From positions 1 through 13,415 of the forward strand of contig JAUYDP010000426.1 of the NCBI GenBank assembly GCA_030691805.1: a stretch of 13,415 bases of DNA, given 5' to 3'. Source of the stretch: Dehalococcoidia bacterium (GTDB taxonomy: Bacteria > Chloroflexota > Dehalococcoidia > JAUYDP01). Positions 6,432 to 12,746 of this stretch are shown piece after piece; positions within the stretch are counted from its first letter, which is position 1; each line of letters opens with the position of its first letter. Under the pieces are notes generated by a model that was not told the DNA's origin, made no database searches, and saw only the letters and a program-made list of their open reading frames with translations. Position numbers and translations under genes: made by a program.

Positions 6432-7064
6432 ATGACAGAAGGGCGTCTTGACCCCCTGCTAATAGAGCAGAGATTAGCCCAAATTCGTGGCGTGATCTCT
6501 GCCCTGGTTGTTACTTTAGACAACGGCGATATTGGAGAAATCCACGTTATGGCCACCACCCAACGAACAGCCAAACAACTGGTCAGGGACATTGAATCCC
6601 TGGTCTTACTGCTTTTTGGGACAAAGTTAGATTACCGAAAGATCAGCATCGTGCAACTTGAAGCACGGCATGTAGCGCTGGTTAGCCGGGTCCGGCTGAA
6701 GGCGATTGGGAGCGAACGACAAGGAGACACTCTGGTATGGAGCGTTTCACTGGTGTACGATCGTATTGACCTGACCGGCAGGTGGGAAGGCCCCTACGAG
6801 GTTCCCGAGGCAGAGGGCGCTGCGCTTGCCACTCTGGATGCAATGACTGTGCTGGTGGGACCGGCCCTCGCCTTAAACCTGATAGAAGCTAAGGTAGCCA
6901 CAATAGATCAGGGTGATGTCGTGATCGCCTCTGTGACGACGGGGGAACCACCGAAACAGGAGACGCTTTTAGGCGGCAGCTTCGTCAAGACCACCGTTGC
7001 CGAGGCTGCCGCACGGGCAGTGTTGAGCGCTCTTAACAGAAGACTGCCTTTCACCGTGGAATGA
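6432..7064 (+). CDS. Conserved-looking protein of unknown function (210 aa)
   Basis: I do not recognise a named family. The start has an AAGGAG site at about 6417-6422. Residues about 18-78 look like a compact alpha/beta unit (GVISALVVTLDNGDIGEIHVMATTQRTAKQLVRDIESLVLLLFGTKLDYRKISIVQL). The 'GEIHV...K.LVRDIES.L...FG...D.RKIS' pattern is one I recall from hypothetical proteins of anaerobic Firmicutes and Chloroflexota. The second half (about 80-205) alternates beta strands with an Ala-rich helix and a closing helix VAEAAARAVLSALNRRLP. There is no signal peptide, membrane segment or catalytic motif, so it is probably cytoplasmic. It follows radC by 12 bases and its stop overlaps a possible 38-aa ORF. 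Confidence 0.8.
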   Translation: MTEGRLDPLLIEQRLAQIRGVISALVVTLDNGDIGEIHVMATTQRTAKQLVRDIESLVLLLFGTKLDYRKISIVQLEARHVALVSRVRLKAIGSERQGDTLVWSVSLVYDRIDLTGRWEGPYEVPEAEGAALATLDAMTVLVGPALALNLIEAKVATIDQGDVVIASVTTGEPPKQETLLGGSFVKTTVAEAAARAVLSALNRRLPFTVE

Positions 7065-7177
7065 CCGATATCAGTATCCTTTTCCCTGACCTCGAGACCA
7101 TTACCGATCTGGTAGAGGTGAGCCAGGGGAGGCGTCCAGAGCCATTGCCCTATTGGACTGGATTTATTATAGTATAA
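7061..7177 (+). CDS. Possible small protein (38 aa) overlapping the upstream stop
   Basis: ATG 7061 overlaps the TGA of the 210-aa gene (ATGA), the arrangement seen at several other junctions in this window. The product runs MTDISILFPDLETITDLVEV...FIIV and stops at TAA 7175-7177. It is acidic with a hydrophobic end and has no motif that I recognise. Its last codons overlap the promoter candidate of the Gre gene. It could be a real coupled microprotein or chance. Confidence 0.35.
   Translation: MTDISILFPDLETITDLVEVSQGRRPEPLPYWTGFIIV
7145..7173 (+). promoter_or_regulatory. Promoter candidate for the Gre-fusion gene
   Basis: TTGCCC (7145-7150) and TATAGT (7168-7173) are 17 bases apart, matching consensus at four and five of six positions. 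The leader would be about 35 bases with a GGAGGT ribosome-binding site at about 7200-7206. This suggests the Gre gene can be expressed separately from radC. Confidence 0.5.
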
Positions 7178-7214
7178 GGGTAACAAGAGAGGCGACAGTG
7201 GAGGTCAGGCCTAT

Positions 7215-8021
7215 ATGAGCAATCCCGAAAGAGTCACTATCTCGGAGGCAACCAAGCATTACATTTCGCAGGTAACTAACGAAGAGCGGCCAACGTATCA
7301 ACAGGAGTTGAGCCGCTTCCTGCGCTGGTACGGCAGGGACCGGCTGCTTCACGAGGTAACCCCCCCGCAGGTAGACGACTATGTTCAAGAGTTGCAGAAA
7401 ACCGGAGGTGACTACCAGGCCCGATTACTTCCCTTGAAAAACTTCCTCTCCTTTGCCAAGGATAAGGGCTATACCTCCACAAACCTGGCTACGGTCATCA
7501 AAATAAAAAAGACAGCCTCCCGCAAGAACGACGCTCCCTCCGTTGACCGGCAGGAAGGAAATACCCACTATATCAGCCCGGAGGGATTCCAGCAGTTGCA
7601 AGAGGAGGTCCTGCGGCTCAAGGCTATGCGACCGGAGATAGCGAATGAGCTACGAATCGCCGCAGCAGACAAGGACCTACGGGAGAACGCTCCCTATGAC
7701 GCAGCGAAGGAGAAGCAAGGGAAAGTAGAGGCCCGTATCCGCCAATTAGAAGCGACCCTGAAGACGACGCTGGTCTTGAATGGCAAGCCGGTCTCGACAG
7801 CAAAGGTGCAGCAGGGCCACCGGGTGATGCTTCGGGACCTTATCACTGGCGAAGAAGTCCGCTATACCCTGGTAAATCCTCATGAGATAGACCTGATGGC
7901 CGGGAAGATCTCGTTTGCCTCACCGATGGGCAAAGCGCTTCTGGAACGTGCCGTTGGAGACAGGGTAGAAGTCAGCGCTCCACAAGGAGTCCTGCACTAT
8001 CAGATACTGTCCGTTGAATAG
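7215..8021 (+). CDS. GreA/GreB-type elongation factor fused to an integrase-like SAM N-terminal domain
   Basis: The 268-residue protein has two parts. Residues about 8-95 (TISEATKHYISQV...YQQELSRFLRWYGRDRLLHEVTPPQVDDYVQEL...LLPLKNFLSFAKDKGYTSTNLA) match the four-helix core-binding (SAM-like) domain of tyrosine recombinases. There is no recombinase catalytic domain and no RHRY residues. After a linker at 96-115, residues about 117-268 form a complete Gre factor. It has a coiled coil with tip acids Asp154 and Glu157 in DKDLRENAPYDAAKEKQG, matching Asp41/Glu44 of E. coli GreA, and a C-terminal FKBP-like domain (VMLRDLITGEEVRYTLV...ISFASPMGKALL). Gre factors enter the RNA polymerase secondary channel and stimulate transcript cleavage; the retained acids suggest activity. 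The extra domain could add DNA binding. GGAGGT upstream fixes the start. Confidence 0.9.
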   Translation: MSNPERVTISEATKHYISQVTNEERPTYQQELSRFLRWYGRDRLLHEVTPPQVDDYVQELQKTGGDYQARLLPLKNFLSFAKDKGYTSTNLATVIKIKKTASRKNDAPSVDRQEGNTHYISPEGFQQLQEEVLRLKAMRPEIANELRIAAADKDLRENAPYDAAKEKQGKVEARIRQLEATLKTTLVLNGKPVSTAKVQQGHRVMLRDLITGEEVRYTLVNPHEIDLMAGKISFASPMGKALLERAVGDRVEVSAPQGVLHYQILSVE

Positions 8022-8045
8022 GCTCCGGTTGTCTTAGAAGCTAGG

Positions 8046-8651
8046 ATGGGCCGTAAAGTAAAGTCGGTTGGCGGCGATCTATTACCCATCGCCTCCCACA
8101 AGCGTGAGCTACGGCGCATCGTCGTCAATTACCTGCATCCGGGTAATATAAAAAAACGGCTAGTCCAGGTGCTGGGCATGGGAGAACCTCCTGAACGGAT
8201 CGCCATGGGGTTGGCGGTGGGTGTCTTCCTCGGTGTTTTCCCGACCTTTTACATCGGCATCCCTCTCGCCGCCATTGGCGCTCGGCTATTCAAATTCAAC
8301 ATGGCGTCGGCTATAGCCGGCAGCGCTATCTCATCGCCCCTCACCAGTCCATTCATCATCGTCGCCAGCGCGGCGTTAGGGGGTGCGCTGACCGGCGCCG
8401 ACTGGGTAGTAATCATTGAACAATACCAGGAGCTAATCAAAGACCTGGGCGCTACCTTCAAGGGCGGATTAGACTTAGGACCGCTCGCGGCGCTACTGCG
8501 CAAACAGGAGTTCTGGTTGACCGTAAAGACCACGGTGTTGGCCTACCTGGCCGGCAACCTCATCCTTTGCGTCCTTACCGCAGTGCCGGCCTATTTCGTT
8601 ACTAAACAAGCGGTGATTGGGTACCGCAGAAGACGGGGAGCTTTAGTATGA
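8046..8651 (+). CDS. DUF2062 membrane protein
   Basis: A 201-residue protein with a basic N-terminus, then YLHPGNIKKRLVQVLGMGEPPERIAMGLAVGVFLGVFPTFYIGIPLAAIGARLF. This is the typical DUF2062 signature, with a glycine-rich first membrane segment and small hydrophobic re-entrant helices. A further hydrophobic region (NMASAIAGSAISSPLTSPFIIVASAALGGAL) and a last transmembrane helix at about residues 160-185 follow, and the tail is basic (YRRRRGALV). The family's function is unknown; members sit in the inner membrane, sometimes near glycosyltransferases. It begins 24 bases after the Gre gene and its stop overlaps the start of a 40-aa membrane peptide, so the three genes are probably co-transcribed. 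Confidence 0.85.
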   Translation: MGRKVKSVGGDLLPIASHKRELRRIVVNYLHPGNIKKRLVQVLGMGEPPERIAMGLAVGVFLGVFPTFYIGIPLAAIGARLFKFNMASAIAGSAISSPLTSPFIIVASAALGGALTGADWVVIIEQYQELIKDLGATFKGGLDLGPLAALLRKQEFWLTVKTTVLAYLAGNLILCVLTAVPAYFVTKQAVIGYRRRRGALV

Positions 8652-8770
8652 GCCAACGCAGAAAGCCTCGGGCCAACTGGGGTAATCGCATGTTCGCTGT
8701 CCTGGGCCTTATTGTTATCCTTAGCATGGTTCTGGCGCTGGTCATTAGCGCTCTGCAACCAGGGACATAA
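8648..8770 (+). CDS. Single-transmembrane microprotein (40 aa)
   Basis: ATG 8648 overlaps the TGA of the DUF2062 gene (ATGA) and the frame closes at TAA 8768-8770. The peptide has a basic, cytoplasmic-looking start (MSQRRKPRANWGNRM). One membrane helix follows (about residues 16-35, FAVLGLIVILSMVLALVISAL) and then the tail QPGT. The basic-in pattern and translational coupling support a real small membrane protein, perhaps a partner of the DUF2062 protein. I recognise no family. Confidence 0.7.
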   Translation: MSQRRKPRANWGNRMFAVLGLIVILSMVLALVISALQPGT

Positions 8771-8782
8771 GCGCCCCGACGG

Positions 8783-8812
8783 TTGACAAGCCTCTACCGC
8801 ATAGCCTATATT
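8783..8812 (+). promoter_or_regulatory. Promoter of the alpha/beta hydrolase gene
   Basis: A perfect TTGACA (8783-8788) lies 18 bases from TATATT (8807-8812), which matches five of six. The start would be near 8819, giving a leader of about 50 bases. This separates the hydrolase from the preceding operon. Confidence 0.6.
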
Positions 8813-8867
8813 GGCCCCGCCAACCCATCCCACACCTATGGCCCACCGGGCGAAAGAACAATGATTT

Positions 8868-9665
8868 ATGAGTAAAGGCGACCTCTTGCTGCAAAAGGAA
8901 TACCTGGGTCCGTCCAGGATCCCTGCCCTCTTGAGCTACGTTCCGGATGGGAAAAGGAAACCGCTGGTAATCCTGGCGCCCGGCGGGGGCAACCAGAACA
9001 TTGATAATAGCAAGGAGCGCTTTTCTCAGACCCTGCCTCTTGAGGAGGACGACTTCTTCAAGGCATACGTGGACCTGCCCCTGCACGGTGAGAGACTGGC
9101 GCCCGACCTGGGCAAGCGCTTCTGGACCGACCAGGTCGGGCTCTTCCTGCACCCTACCGTCCTGGGCATGGCCCGGGAGTTCATACAGGTTATTGATATC
9201 CTTCTGCAAAGAGAAGAGGTTGATTCGGACCGGGTTGGTGTCTGCGGTTGGTCTCTGGGGGGCCAGGCTAGCCTGCTAGCCGCCGGAGTTGACAAACGTA
9301 TCAAGGTTGCCATCGGTCTGTCCGTCCCTTACGACGCCGAACAGGGACCTCGAGCACCCGGACCTGACAGCCTGGCCCACCTCATCATGCGCACAGAGAT
9401 GGATATTCTGAACTTGGCGCCTAATATGTGCCCGACCGCTGTGCTACTCATTCACGGCGCCAAAGACGCCTGGGTAAGCGTCCGGTCTTCCCGCGAGCTT
9501 TACGCGGCGCTCAAGCCTTATTACGCATCCTGCCCTGATAGGCTTCGTTACGTTGAATACCCGAACATGGCCCATAGCATCTCCCAGGCCGACGATGATG
9601 CGTGCGCCCAGGAACAGAAACAGCTCAAAGAGGAAGTAGCCGGCTGGCTTCGGAGGTTCTTATGA
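8868..9665 (+). CDS. Alpha/beta hydrolase (dienelactone hydrolase/prolyl oligopeptidase-like)
   Basis: A 265-residue single-domain hydrolase without a signal peptide. The expected elements appear in order. An oxyanion-region strand (KPLVILAPGGG, about 31-41) comes first. The nucleophile elbow GWSLGG has Ser129, the acid is Asp200 in LLIHGAKDAWV, and the histidine is His236 in PNMAHS. A cap insertion at about 155-185 contains DSLAHLIMRTEMDI. Ester, lactone or peptide substrates are possible; nothing in the sequence fixes one. It has its own promoter, and the ribosome-binding site before ATG 8868 is weak (GAAAG). Its stop overlaps a 25-codon ORF into the following tandem repeat, which I do not count as a gene. 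The next gene lies 448 bases further on. Confidence 0.85.
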   Translation: MSKGDLLLQKEYLGPSRIPALLSYVPDGKRKPLVILAPGGGNQNIDNSKERFSQTLPLEEDDFFKAYVDLPLHGERLAPDLGKRFWTDQVGLFLHPTVLGMAREFIQVIDILLQREEVDSDRVGVCGWSLGGQASLLAAGVDKRIKVAIGLSVPYDAEQGPRAPGPDSLAHLIMRTEMDILNLAPNMCPTAVLLIHGAKDAWVSVRSSRELYAALKPYYASCPDRLRYVEYPNMAHSISQADDDACAQEQKQLKEEVAGWLRRFL

Positions 9666-9670
9666 GCGCG

Positions 9671-9780
9671 GGTGCTTCGTTGTGCTTCGTTGTGCTTGAT
9701 TGTGCCTGGTCGTGCCTGGTCGTGCCTGGTCGTGCTTAATCGTGCCTGATCGTGCTTGATCGTGCTTGATGGTGCTTCAT
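9671..9780. repeat. Eleven 10-bp tandem units
   Basis: Eleven consecutive 10-base units fit the pattern YGTGCYTSRT (for example CGTGCCTGGT and CGTGCTTGAT), with no insertions or deletions. Differences are mostly single transitions. The array begins just after the hydrolase stop. A 10-bp period places each unit on nearly the same helix face. It could be a minisatellite or a protein-binding array. It is not a CRISPR because there are no spacers. Confidence 0.85.
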
Positions 9781-9884
9781 TCCGTAGTCGGGGTCAGCGG
9801 TTGTTCAATAGTCTCTATTCATTCCGTAGTCGGCATCGTCCCCGATGCCGATGGTCGGGGTCAGGGGTTGTTCAACAGTCTACA
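9776..9884. repeat. Imperfect direct duplication with an inserted hairpin
   Basis: TTCATTCCGTAGTCGG occurs at 9776-9791 and again, identically, at 9818-9833. The following block (9787-9817, starting GTCGGGGTCAG) recurs at 9854-9884 with four differences in 31. The second copy is interrupted by 9834-9858. That insert, with its flank, forms the perfect stem CGGCATCG/CGATGCCG (9831-9838 and 9843-9850, loop TCCC) and leaves GTCGG on both sides. Confidence 0.7.
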
Positions 9885-9892
9885 TCGTGCTA

Positions 9893-9921
9893 TTGACCGT
9901 CCCTACCGAATAAAGTATGAT
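9893..9921 (+). promoter_or_regulatory. Promoter of the benzoyl-CoA reductase-like operon
   Basis: TTGACC (9893-9898) and TATGAT (9916-9921) are 17 bases apart; each matches five of six consensus bases. The start would be near 9928, giving a leader of about 185 bases that contains the whole palindromic structure at 9946-10073. The spacer includes CCGAATAAA (9906-9914), the same half-site found in the downstream dyads. Confidence 0.65.
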
Positions 9922-9945
9922 AGAATCAACATAGGCTAAATTAGT

Positions 9946-10073
9946 CCAGTTATGGTCATGCACAATTTAAGATGCCAAACCAGTCTGCCGAATAAATTCG
10001 GCGTTACGTTTAGCCCAACGCCGAATTTATTCGGACGGTCGTGGCACAATATTTAGTGCATGACCATAACTGG
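9946..10073. repeat. Nested 128-bp imperfect palindrome in the operon leader
   Basis: The outer arms CCAGTTATGGTCATGCAC (9946-9963) and 10056-10073 are perfect reverse complements (18 of 18). The inner arms CCGAATAAATTCGGCGTT (9988-10005) and 10017-10034 are also perfect (18 of 18), with an 11-base loop. Between them, TGCCA (9973-9977) pairs with TGGCA (10042-10046) across a symmetric mismatched region. In RNA this would be one long stem ending about 40 bases before the bzdN-like start. It could be a small non-autonomous mobile element, an mRNA control structure or an operator region. No clear target-site duplication flanks it. Confidence 0.85.
9988..10034. promoter_or_regulatory. Paired CCGAATnnATTCGG operator-like dyads
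   Basis: Two 14-base dyads, CCGAATAAATTCGG (9988-10001) and CCGAATTTATTCGG (10021-10034), have centres 33 bases apart, about three helical turns. A third half-site, CCGAATAAA, lies in the promoter spacer at 9906-9914. Repeated short dyads at and below a promoter are typical of repressor binding. No regulator gene is in the window. The dyads also form the inner arms of the larger palindrome, so RNA folding is an alternative reason for the symmetry. Confidence 0.4.
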
Positions 10074-10113
10074 GCTCCAGGTTATTGATCCCCGAAGAAG
10101 AGGAGCATCCTAC

Positions 10114-11238
10114 ATGGACCAGTTCACGAATTGGGTAGACAACCGCCATGAATATGCCAAAGAGTGGAAGAAACGCACCGGCGGCAAGGTAGTGGGCTGC
10201 CTGTGCACCTACGTCCCCGAAGAGATACTCTACGCCGCCGATATCCTCCCCATCCGCATCTTCGGCGGCCACGAGCCATCCAGCGTGGTCGAGCCCCATA
10301 TCTTGGGTATGTTCTGCCCGTTCTGCCGGGACACCCTGGCCCAAGGGCTTGAGGGCAAGTACGACTACCTGGATGGGATAGTCCTGGCCCAGTCCTGTTT
10401 ACACATGCGGCAGACCTTCTGGAGTTGGAAGAAGCACGTACCTATAGACTTCACCTATTACCTCCCTATGCCCCATTGTAACCAGGCAGTGGGACAGAAC
10501 GACTACCTGCGGGGAGAGTACGTCCTCTTTAAAGAGGCGGTTGAGAAGTGGGTAGGCCAGCCCATCACCACTGAGGCCCTGGACCGGGGCATTGACATCA
10601 TGAACACCAACCGGAAGCTCTGTAAGCAGGTTTACGAGTTCCGAAAGGCACGTAAACCCGCCCTAACCGGACTCGAGGCCATGGAGTTGGTACTTTCCGG
10701 CCAGATGGTGGACAAGAGAGAGCACAATGAAGTGATTAAGTCCTGGCTTACCGAGCTACCTGGTCGGGAACTTAAGCGAGAGGTAGGCACCCGGCTGATG
10801 ATCGTCGGTAGCGAGGACGATGACCGAGAGTTCGTCCAGATGGTCGAAGGGAAGCTGGCCTTCCCGGCAACCTTCGTGGTGGAGGACCACTGCACGGGAG
10901 CCAGATACTTCTGGGATGAATTGGTGCTTCAGGAAGACCGCTTGTTGGCCATTGCTGCCCGCTATATGGACCGGGTCCCGTGTCCCAGCAAGGACTGGCC
11001 GGAGCGGAAACGGTTCGACTTCATCTTTGATATGGCCAAGGAGTACAAGGTAGAGGCGGCTGTCCTGATGCAGCAGAAGTTCTGCGACCCCCACGAGTTG
11101 GACATGCCGTCATTGACCCAGGCCTTCAAGGACCATAATATTCCGACTTATTTACTGGAATTCGACGTCACTGTGCCGGCAGGACAGTTCAGGATCAGGA
11201 TGGAAGCCTTCCTGGAGACCCTGGTGGACTTTGTCTAG
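10114..11238 (+). CDS. bzdN: 2-hydroxyacyl-CoA dehydratase/benzoyl-CoA reductase family subunit, BzdN-like
   Basis: From ATG 10114 the product has 374 residues and starts MDQFTNWVDNRHEYAKEWKKRTGGKVVGCLCTYVPEEILYAADILPIRIFG. This is the usual N-terminus of the smaller cluster-bearing subunit of the HgdB/BcrC family. Candidate [4Fe-4S] ligands or active-site cysteines are Cys29/31, Cys68/71, Cys95 (AQSCLHMRQ), Cys122 and the conserved DHCTGARYFW near the middle. The enzyme class uses low-potential electrons, pushed by an ATPase partner, to reduce an aromatic ring or dehydrate a hydroxyacyl-CoA. A GAGGAG site at about 10099-10104 favours this start over the in-frame ATG at 10060, which lies inside the palindrome. 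The next gene begins 14 bases later. Pairing with a BzdO-like protein favours benzoyl-CoA reductase, but substrate cannot be proved. Confidence 0.75.
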   Translation: MDQFTNWVDNRHEYAKEWKKRTGGKVVGCLCTYVPEEILYAADILPIRIFGGHEPSSVVEPHILGMFCPFCRDTLAQGLEGKYDYLDGIVLAQSCLHMRQTFWSWKKHVPIDFTYYLPMPHCNQAVGQNDYLRGEYVLFKEAVEKWVGQPITTEALDRGIDIMNTNRKLCKQVYEFRKARKPALTGLEAMELVLSGQMVDKREHNEVIKSWLTELPGRELKREVGTRLMIVGSEDDDREFVQMVEGKLAFPATFVVEDHCTGARYFWDELVLQEDRLLAIAARYMDRVPCPSKDWPERKRFDFIFDMAKEYKVEAAVLMQQKFCDPHELDMPSLTQAFKDHNIPTYLLEFDVTVPAGQFRIRMEAFLETLVDFV

Positions 11239-11252
11239 AGGAGTAGTTGGCG

Positions 11253-12596
11253 ATGACCACGGTAGCTAATAAGACTTTATACCCTACTGAGCCACTCAAG
11301 AGCTGGAACGAGGCCAAATACCTCCGGGCCAAGTACTACGAAGACTTCCTTAAAGCACCGGAGAGAGGCGGGCTGCGGGTCAGCGGATCCGGGACCATGT
11401 ACTTTGCCCTCCTGGGCGGCCTGGGTAAAGACGTACACACCCTCACCGGAGAGCCCTATGCGGCCACCTGCGCCTTCTATCAGGACTTCTCGACAGAGTG
11501 CATGGAGGCGGTGGAGAAAGCCGGTATAGCCCGTGACCTTTGCGGGTACCTACGCAACTACTGGGGTGGGGTGCTGCTTGACAAATACATCCTGACCGAC
11601 GGCACCGTGGTCTCTCCCTGGCCCAGGCCCGACCTCTTCTTCACTTCTCACTACTGTTGCACCCACGCCAAATGGTACCAGTGGTGCCGGGAAGCTGAGG
11701 GGAACCTGCCCATGTACGGTATAGATGTCCCCTGGCACCCATTCGATCATGAGCCGACCAAGGAGCGACTGGAGTATATCGTACAGCAGAGCCTGGGAGC
11801 CATCGAATGGATGGAGAAGCTCACTGGCAGAAAGTACGACGACGAGCTTCTGGTGGAGGCCATCAATACCGAGGCACGCTCGTCTTACCTCTGGGGCGAG
11901 ACCTGCGTCTTAAACAAGGCTATCCCTGCTCCCCTGGACGAGAAGACCATGTTCTCACTCTATGTTTTCAACACCCTTTGCCCCCACTTGAAAGAGGTCG
12001 CTGATTTCTACGAGCGCCTGCGGGATGAGGTGGCGGAACGGGTCCAGAGAGGCATCGCCGCCTGGCCCAACGAGAGGTTCCGCTACATTACCGATAGCCA
12101 GCCGCCCTGGGCCTTCCTGCACATCTTTCGCCATCTGGAAAGGACTTACGGGGCGGTCTCCGTCGGATCGGTGTACTCGTATGGGCTACAGGTCAATTGG
12201 GACTTTGACGAAGAAGGCAGTTTCGTCCCAGCCAAAACCCCTGAGATGCTGGGAGTCAAGATGGACACCCGTGAGGACGCTGTCCGCGCTTATGTCAACT
12301 TCAAGCTAAAGAATGGCATCCTTTGCCGGTTCTACGACTCAGAGGTGACCAGTGATCAGATGATGAAAATCGTCAAGAACTGGAAGGCCCAGGCAGTCTT
12401 GATTCACCTGAACCGAGGGTGCGAGGGGACGGCCATCGGGCAAATGGAGAACCGGTTGGACCTCATGAAGGCTGGCATACCCGTTCTCGCCTTCGAGGGT
12501 AACATGGGCGACTACCGTGAGTTCGACGTGCAGCGCACCATGAGCCGTATCGAGACCTTCTTCGAGGCCCTCGGTATCCAGCGGATTGAAACTTAG
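11253..12596 (+). CDS. bzdO: Benzoyl-CoA reductase family subunit, BzdO/BcrB-like
   Basis: The 447-residue product starts MTTVANKTLYPTEPLKSWNEAKYLRAKYYEDF and is close to the usual length of BzdO/BcrB. Family-like segments include GLRVSGSGTMYFALLGGLGKD, GEPYAATCAF, ARDLCGYLRNYWGG, the SHYCCTHAKWYQWC cysteine cluster and the C-terminal HLNRGCEGTAIGQMENRLDLMKAGIPVLAFEGNMGD. In class I benzoyl-CoA reductases this subunit binds the substrate near a [4Fe-4S] cluster and works as a dimer with the BcrC/BzdN subunit. I choose ATG 11253 because AGAGGAG (11237-11243) is nine bases upstream; the in-frame TTG at 11247 is too close. Its ATPase/activator partners (BzdP/BzdQ) and ferredoxin are not in the window. 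A 2-hydroxyacyl-CoA dehydratase with another substrate remains possible. Confidence 0.75.
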   Translation: MTTVANKTLYPTEPLKSWNEAKYLRAKYYEDFLKAPERGGLRVSGSGTMYFALLGGLGKDVHTLTGEPYAATCAFYQDFSTECMEAVEKAGIARDLCGYLRNYWGGVLLDKYILTDGTVVSPWPRPDLFFTSHYCCTHAKWYQWCREAEGNLPMYGIDVPWHPFDHEPTKERLEYIVQQSLGAIEWMEKLTGRKYDDELLVEAINTEARSSYLWGETCVLNKAIPAPLDEKTMFSLYVFNTLCPHLKEVADFYERLRDEVAERVQRGIAAWPNERFRYITDSQPPWAFLHIFRHLERTYGAVSVGSVYSYGLQVNWDFDEEGSFVPAKTPEMLGVKMDTREDAVRAYVNFKLKNGILCRFYDSEVTSDQMMKIVKNWKAQAVLIHLNRGCEGTAIGQMENRLDLMKAGIPVLAFEGNMGDYREFDVQRTMSRIETFFEALGIQRIET

Positions 12597-12649
12597 CGCA
12601 TGGCGCGGGGCTTGACCAAGAATAGCAATAGATCAACTTAACGTACCGT

Positions 12650-12678
12650 GTAGAGACGCCCCGGTGGGGCGTCTCTAC
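12650..12678 (+). terminator. Strong hairpin after the bzdN/O-like operon
   Basis: Thirteen perfect base pairs, GTAGAGACGCCCC (12650-12662) with 12666-12678 and a GGT loop, lie 54 bases after the bzdO-like stop. There is only a weak T-rich tail (CATTTC), so intrinsic termination is possible but not certain. The GTAG/CTAC ends resemble the repeats at 719-746 and 5055-5082. Confidence 0.5.
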
Positions 12679-12746
12679 ATTTCAACACAGTTCCCCATGC
12701 CCGTTGGGGCGCCACCGGCGATGAAAATGGGATTGCCAGAAGTGGA

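Noticed and set aside
9662..9739. 25-aa ORF running into the 10-bp repeats
   Set aside because: The ATGA overlap with the hydrolase stop is present, but the peptide is only translated repeat with no sensible composition, and it ends within the array.
9671..9780. CRISPR array
   Set aside because: Units are contiguous 10-mers without spacers, and there are no cas genes.
10060..10113. Upstream start of the BzdN-like protein
   Set aside because: It begins inside the palindrome arm, has no Shine-Dalgarno, and adds residues not typical of the family. GAGGAG precedes ATG 10114.
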